Source: Acinetobacter haemolyticus CIP 64.3 = MTCC 9819
GTDB taxonomy: Bacteria; Pseudomonadota; Gammaproteobacteria; Pseudomonadales; Moraxellaceae
Length of the DNA: 64,000 bases
Direction of reading: 5' to 3'
Assembly: GCF_000369065.1 (NCBI RefSeq)
Contig: NZ_KB849807.1
Coordinates: 121,638 to 185,637 of the forward strand
Shown here: one piece after another, positions 59,600 to 64,000 of the stretch
How positions within the stretch are numbered: position 1 is the first letter of the stretch
How the letters are laid out: each line of letters starts with the position of its first letter
Made by a program: the position numbers and the translations under genes
Notes under the pieces: model-generated
Databases searched by the model: none
Seen by the model: the letters and a program-made list of their open reading frames with translations, nothing else
Told to the model about the DNA's origin: nothing

Positions 59600-59921
59600 T
59601 CAAAAAAGAAAGTCATTGAAGTAATTCATTTTTGGATCTCTTGTACCTAATATTTCAAAGCGGCACATAGATTTTGTGATTTCTTCATGGTCTAACATCG
59701 CGAACCTAGAACATTCTTTAGATTCAAGTGCGACCTGTGGTTGAAAATTTCTATTGATTGAAAACTGAATTCCTTCGAATGCAACTACAATGGTCTGGCC
59801 GTTTACTTTTAGATCGGGTTTCTCACTAGTGGAATTCGCAAAAAATGCTTGAACTTCTTGAGCTATCTTTCTATCGAAGTGTTATTGGTTTGGCGAAAAG
59901 TTATGAATGCTTCGTACATAA
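59600..59921 (-). pseudogene. frameshifted hypothetical gene of the first integron cassette
   Basis: An ATG at 59921, about 13 bases inside the presumed cassette boundary, opens MYEAFITFRQTNNT and then meets a stop. In the adjacent frame the sequence continues as FDRKIAQEVQAFFANSTSEK, and through KVNGQTIVVAFEGIQFSINR and ECSRFAMLDHEEITKSMCRF to a stop at 59600. One frameshift links them into a soluble protein of about 106 residues. The family is not recognised. The attC-like site lies downstream, as expected for a cassette gene. Confidence 0.6.
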
Positions 59922-59932
59922 ACGGCCTACGT

Positions 59933-59950
59933 ATAACTACAGTTATACTG
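59933..59950. other. possible attI-side cassette junction with inverted heptamers
   Basis: GTATAACTACAGTTATAC holds two inverted GTTATAC heptamers. On the minus strand the second would be the core where the first cassette joins attI. Its complement GTATAAC is exactly the outer heptamer of the attC-like site at the far end of that cassette, as integron biology predicts. Confidence 0.5.
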
Positions 59951-59971
59951 CATATTTGCCGCATAACCAAA

Positions 59972-60464
59972 ATGAATTTACAACATAACTATTTTATTCT
60001 CGTTATATACAAAATACCAAAAAGAGAAAAACATACTTGCCAAGTTATAATAGTTCAAAATAAGCACCATACACAACCATCAAAAATATTAGAGAAAGTC
60101 GCCTATACAGCACGATATGAACATTTAAGCCTATTAACAGAACGCCTATATCCAATGGATTAAACGCTGTATCCTTTATATATCAAATAGGTCAGCACTT
60201 AAACTGTAATGGTGTTTATCTTCCTAGTACTTTACAGAAAAAATATCCAACTTATGCAACACAATTGTCATGGTTTTGGTTATTTATTGCAGCAAAAGAA
60301 GCGACTAATCCATCCTTACGCCACAGCTTCGCTACGCATTTGCTACAAAAGTAGAGGTAAGACACCTCACCATACAATCCCTACTTGGTTATAGCAGCAT
60401 ACAAACCACTATGATTTACACTCATGTATCAAGGCTAACCAACTCGACACAATTAGCCCATTAA
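59972..60464 (+). pseudogene. intI: integron integrase (IntI-type tyrosine recombinase), degraded
   Basis: Pieces of an integron integrase occur in order over about 490 bp. The N-terminal piece SKILEKVAYTARYEHLSLLTE matches the HYSLRTE region. After a frameshift comes AYIQWIKRCILYISNR, matching the YxxWIxxFI motif. About 150 residues are then missing. Next is NGVYLPSTLQKKYP with LSWFWLF, which is typical of IntI and not of ordinary XerC/D. SLRHSFATHLLQ follows, and after another frameshift TIQSLLGYSSIQTTMIYTHV, which carries the catalytic tyrosine. The integrase reads rightward and the cassettes leftward, the normal integron arrangement. It cannot be active. Confidence 0.85.
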
Positions 60465-60490
60465 ATTTAAATATTTAACGTGCAATAAAA

Positions 60491-60520
60491 AACACCCCTA
60501 ACCTGACGGTTAGGGGTGTT
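60491..60520 (-). terminator. rRNA operon terminator
   Basis: Thirteen-base arms (AACACCCCTAACC and complement) with a 4-base loop, followed on the minus strand by a T-run. It lies just past the 5S gene. Confidence 0.95.
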
Positions 60521-60531
60521 TGAATTTAAAA

Positions 60532-60645
60532 GCTGGCGATGACTTACTCTCACATGGCAAGTGCCACACTACCATCAGCGCGAAGAGGTTTCACTTCTGA
60601 GTTCGGGAAGGGATCAGGTGGTTCACTCTTGCTATTGTCGCCAGC
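60532..60645 (-). rRNA. rrf: 5S ribosomal RNA
   Basis: The minus strand begins GCTGGCGACAATAGC and ends with the complementary ATCGCCAGC, closing helix I. Internal segments ACCACCTGATCCCTTCCCGA and GTGTGGCACTTGCCATG are typical of gammaproteobacterial 5S rRNA. The ends are approximate to within a few bases. Confidence 0.95.
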
Positions 60646-60820
60646 AAACTGTTTTGGCTTTGGGTGGTCTTACTTTTGAACTTATTAAGTTCATGCCACT
60701 TAGTACCGAAAGAGTTATTAACGGATTAGTTAATTGGGTCTGTATTGTAACTAGTTTTGACACTAAATCAAGTTATGTATTGAATTTATCTTGAATACAA
60801 CAACTGTTTGGGTGTTGTAT

Positions 60821-63709
<2,889 letters not shown>

Positions 63710-63716
63710 ATACAAC

Positions 63717-64000
63717 CCCAAACAGTCGCTAACCCTTACAAGTAAGGTTAGGACAGATTGCTATGTTTGTTTTTCAACTCACATCGCTCTCATCCAGTTT
63801 GTTGCCTCGTGCACTTAAGCACCGTACAGCTTCAATCTAAATTCATATACCAAAACGCTTGATTCAGTGTTTTTGCTAGTTCTCAATTTCATTCTTTCGA
63901 ATGAATTGAGTGAACAATTTATTTCAGACTCAATTCTACTAATCTGTTAATGATTAACTACAGCCTCGTCAGCTTGCAGTAAACTGTGATAAATCACAGA
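63717..64000 (-). other. internal transcribed spacer upstream of 23S rRNA
   Basis: These 284 bases precede 23S in the transcript and hold no tRNA that I can fold. Any tRNA-Ile or tRNA-Ala and the 16S gene would lie beyond the window edge. Confidence 0.7.

Noticed and set aside
63710..64000. tRNA genes in the 16S-23S spacer
   Set aside because: No cloverleaf or conserved TTCGA arm is evident. They may lie beyond the window.

Overview
The window is chromosomal DNA of an Acinetobacter species. The gene order is that of the Acinetobacter capsule (K) locus: wza-wzb-wzc, fkpA, a second FKBP, murJ, ampD and nadC on one side, and galU-ugd-pgi/pgm, an aromatic aminotransferase and a GntR regulator on the other. 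The low GC content, the plc, ssu and ileS-lspA blocks and the rRNA sequence agree. The lldPRD-dld lactate operon, which as I recall separates pgm from the aminotransferase in A. baumannii, is absent, so this may be another species. I cannot name it.

Layout. 1-2235: start of a GntR/FCD regulator, three matching operator palindromes, tyrB, and a perfect parS palindrome that can also fold as a terminator. 2236-25585: K locus. pgm, pgi, ugd and galU supply precursors. gdr-qhbA-qhbB-itrB-gtr is a pgl-like QuiNAc4NAc module. A very AT-rich core holds wzy, a glycosyltransferase, a TupA-like ATP-grasp protein and wzx. An epimerase and gna point to UDP-GalNAcA. wecB comes next, then the divergent wza-wzb-wzc export genes. 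25700-34300: two FKBP isomerases, murJ, ampD, nadC, a small lipoprotein with a TAT-exported phospholipase C, and rph. 34400-38700: a fatty acid desaturase with its electron-transfer reductase, a divergent DesT-like TetR with three operator palindromes, and a 285-bp MITE-like insertion in between, then another TetR. 38700-43800: dsbA, ubiG, gph, an SDR, an RcnB-like protein and argA. 44050-49800: a sulfonate operon with two binding lipoproteins, then ssuD, ssuC and ssuB, followed by a TetR gene. 49900-51100: a DUF2971 gene bracketed by two inverted 28-bp XerC/XerD (pdif-like) sites. 51170-58700: nucleosidase, TDT transporter, ribF, ileS, lspA, fkpB and an FMN reductase. 58900-60470: remains of a chromosomal integron. 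60490-64000: 5S and 23S rRNA on the minus strand.

How it works together. The K locus should build one repeat unit. ItrB primes undecaprenyl phosphate with a diacetamido sugar, the Gtr enzymes extend it, Wzx flips it, Wzy polymerises it and Wza/Wzb/Wzc export it. The desaturase block is a membrane-fluidity switch under a TetR sensor. The ssu operon scavenges sulfur.

The most unusual items are the chromosomal dif module around DUF2971, the decayed integron whose cassette junction heptamers still match, the two parS-type sites, and the MITE in the desaturase control region. All calls come from reading the sequence. No search was run.
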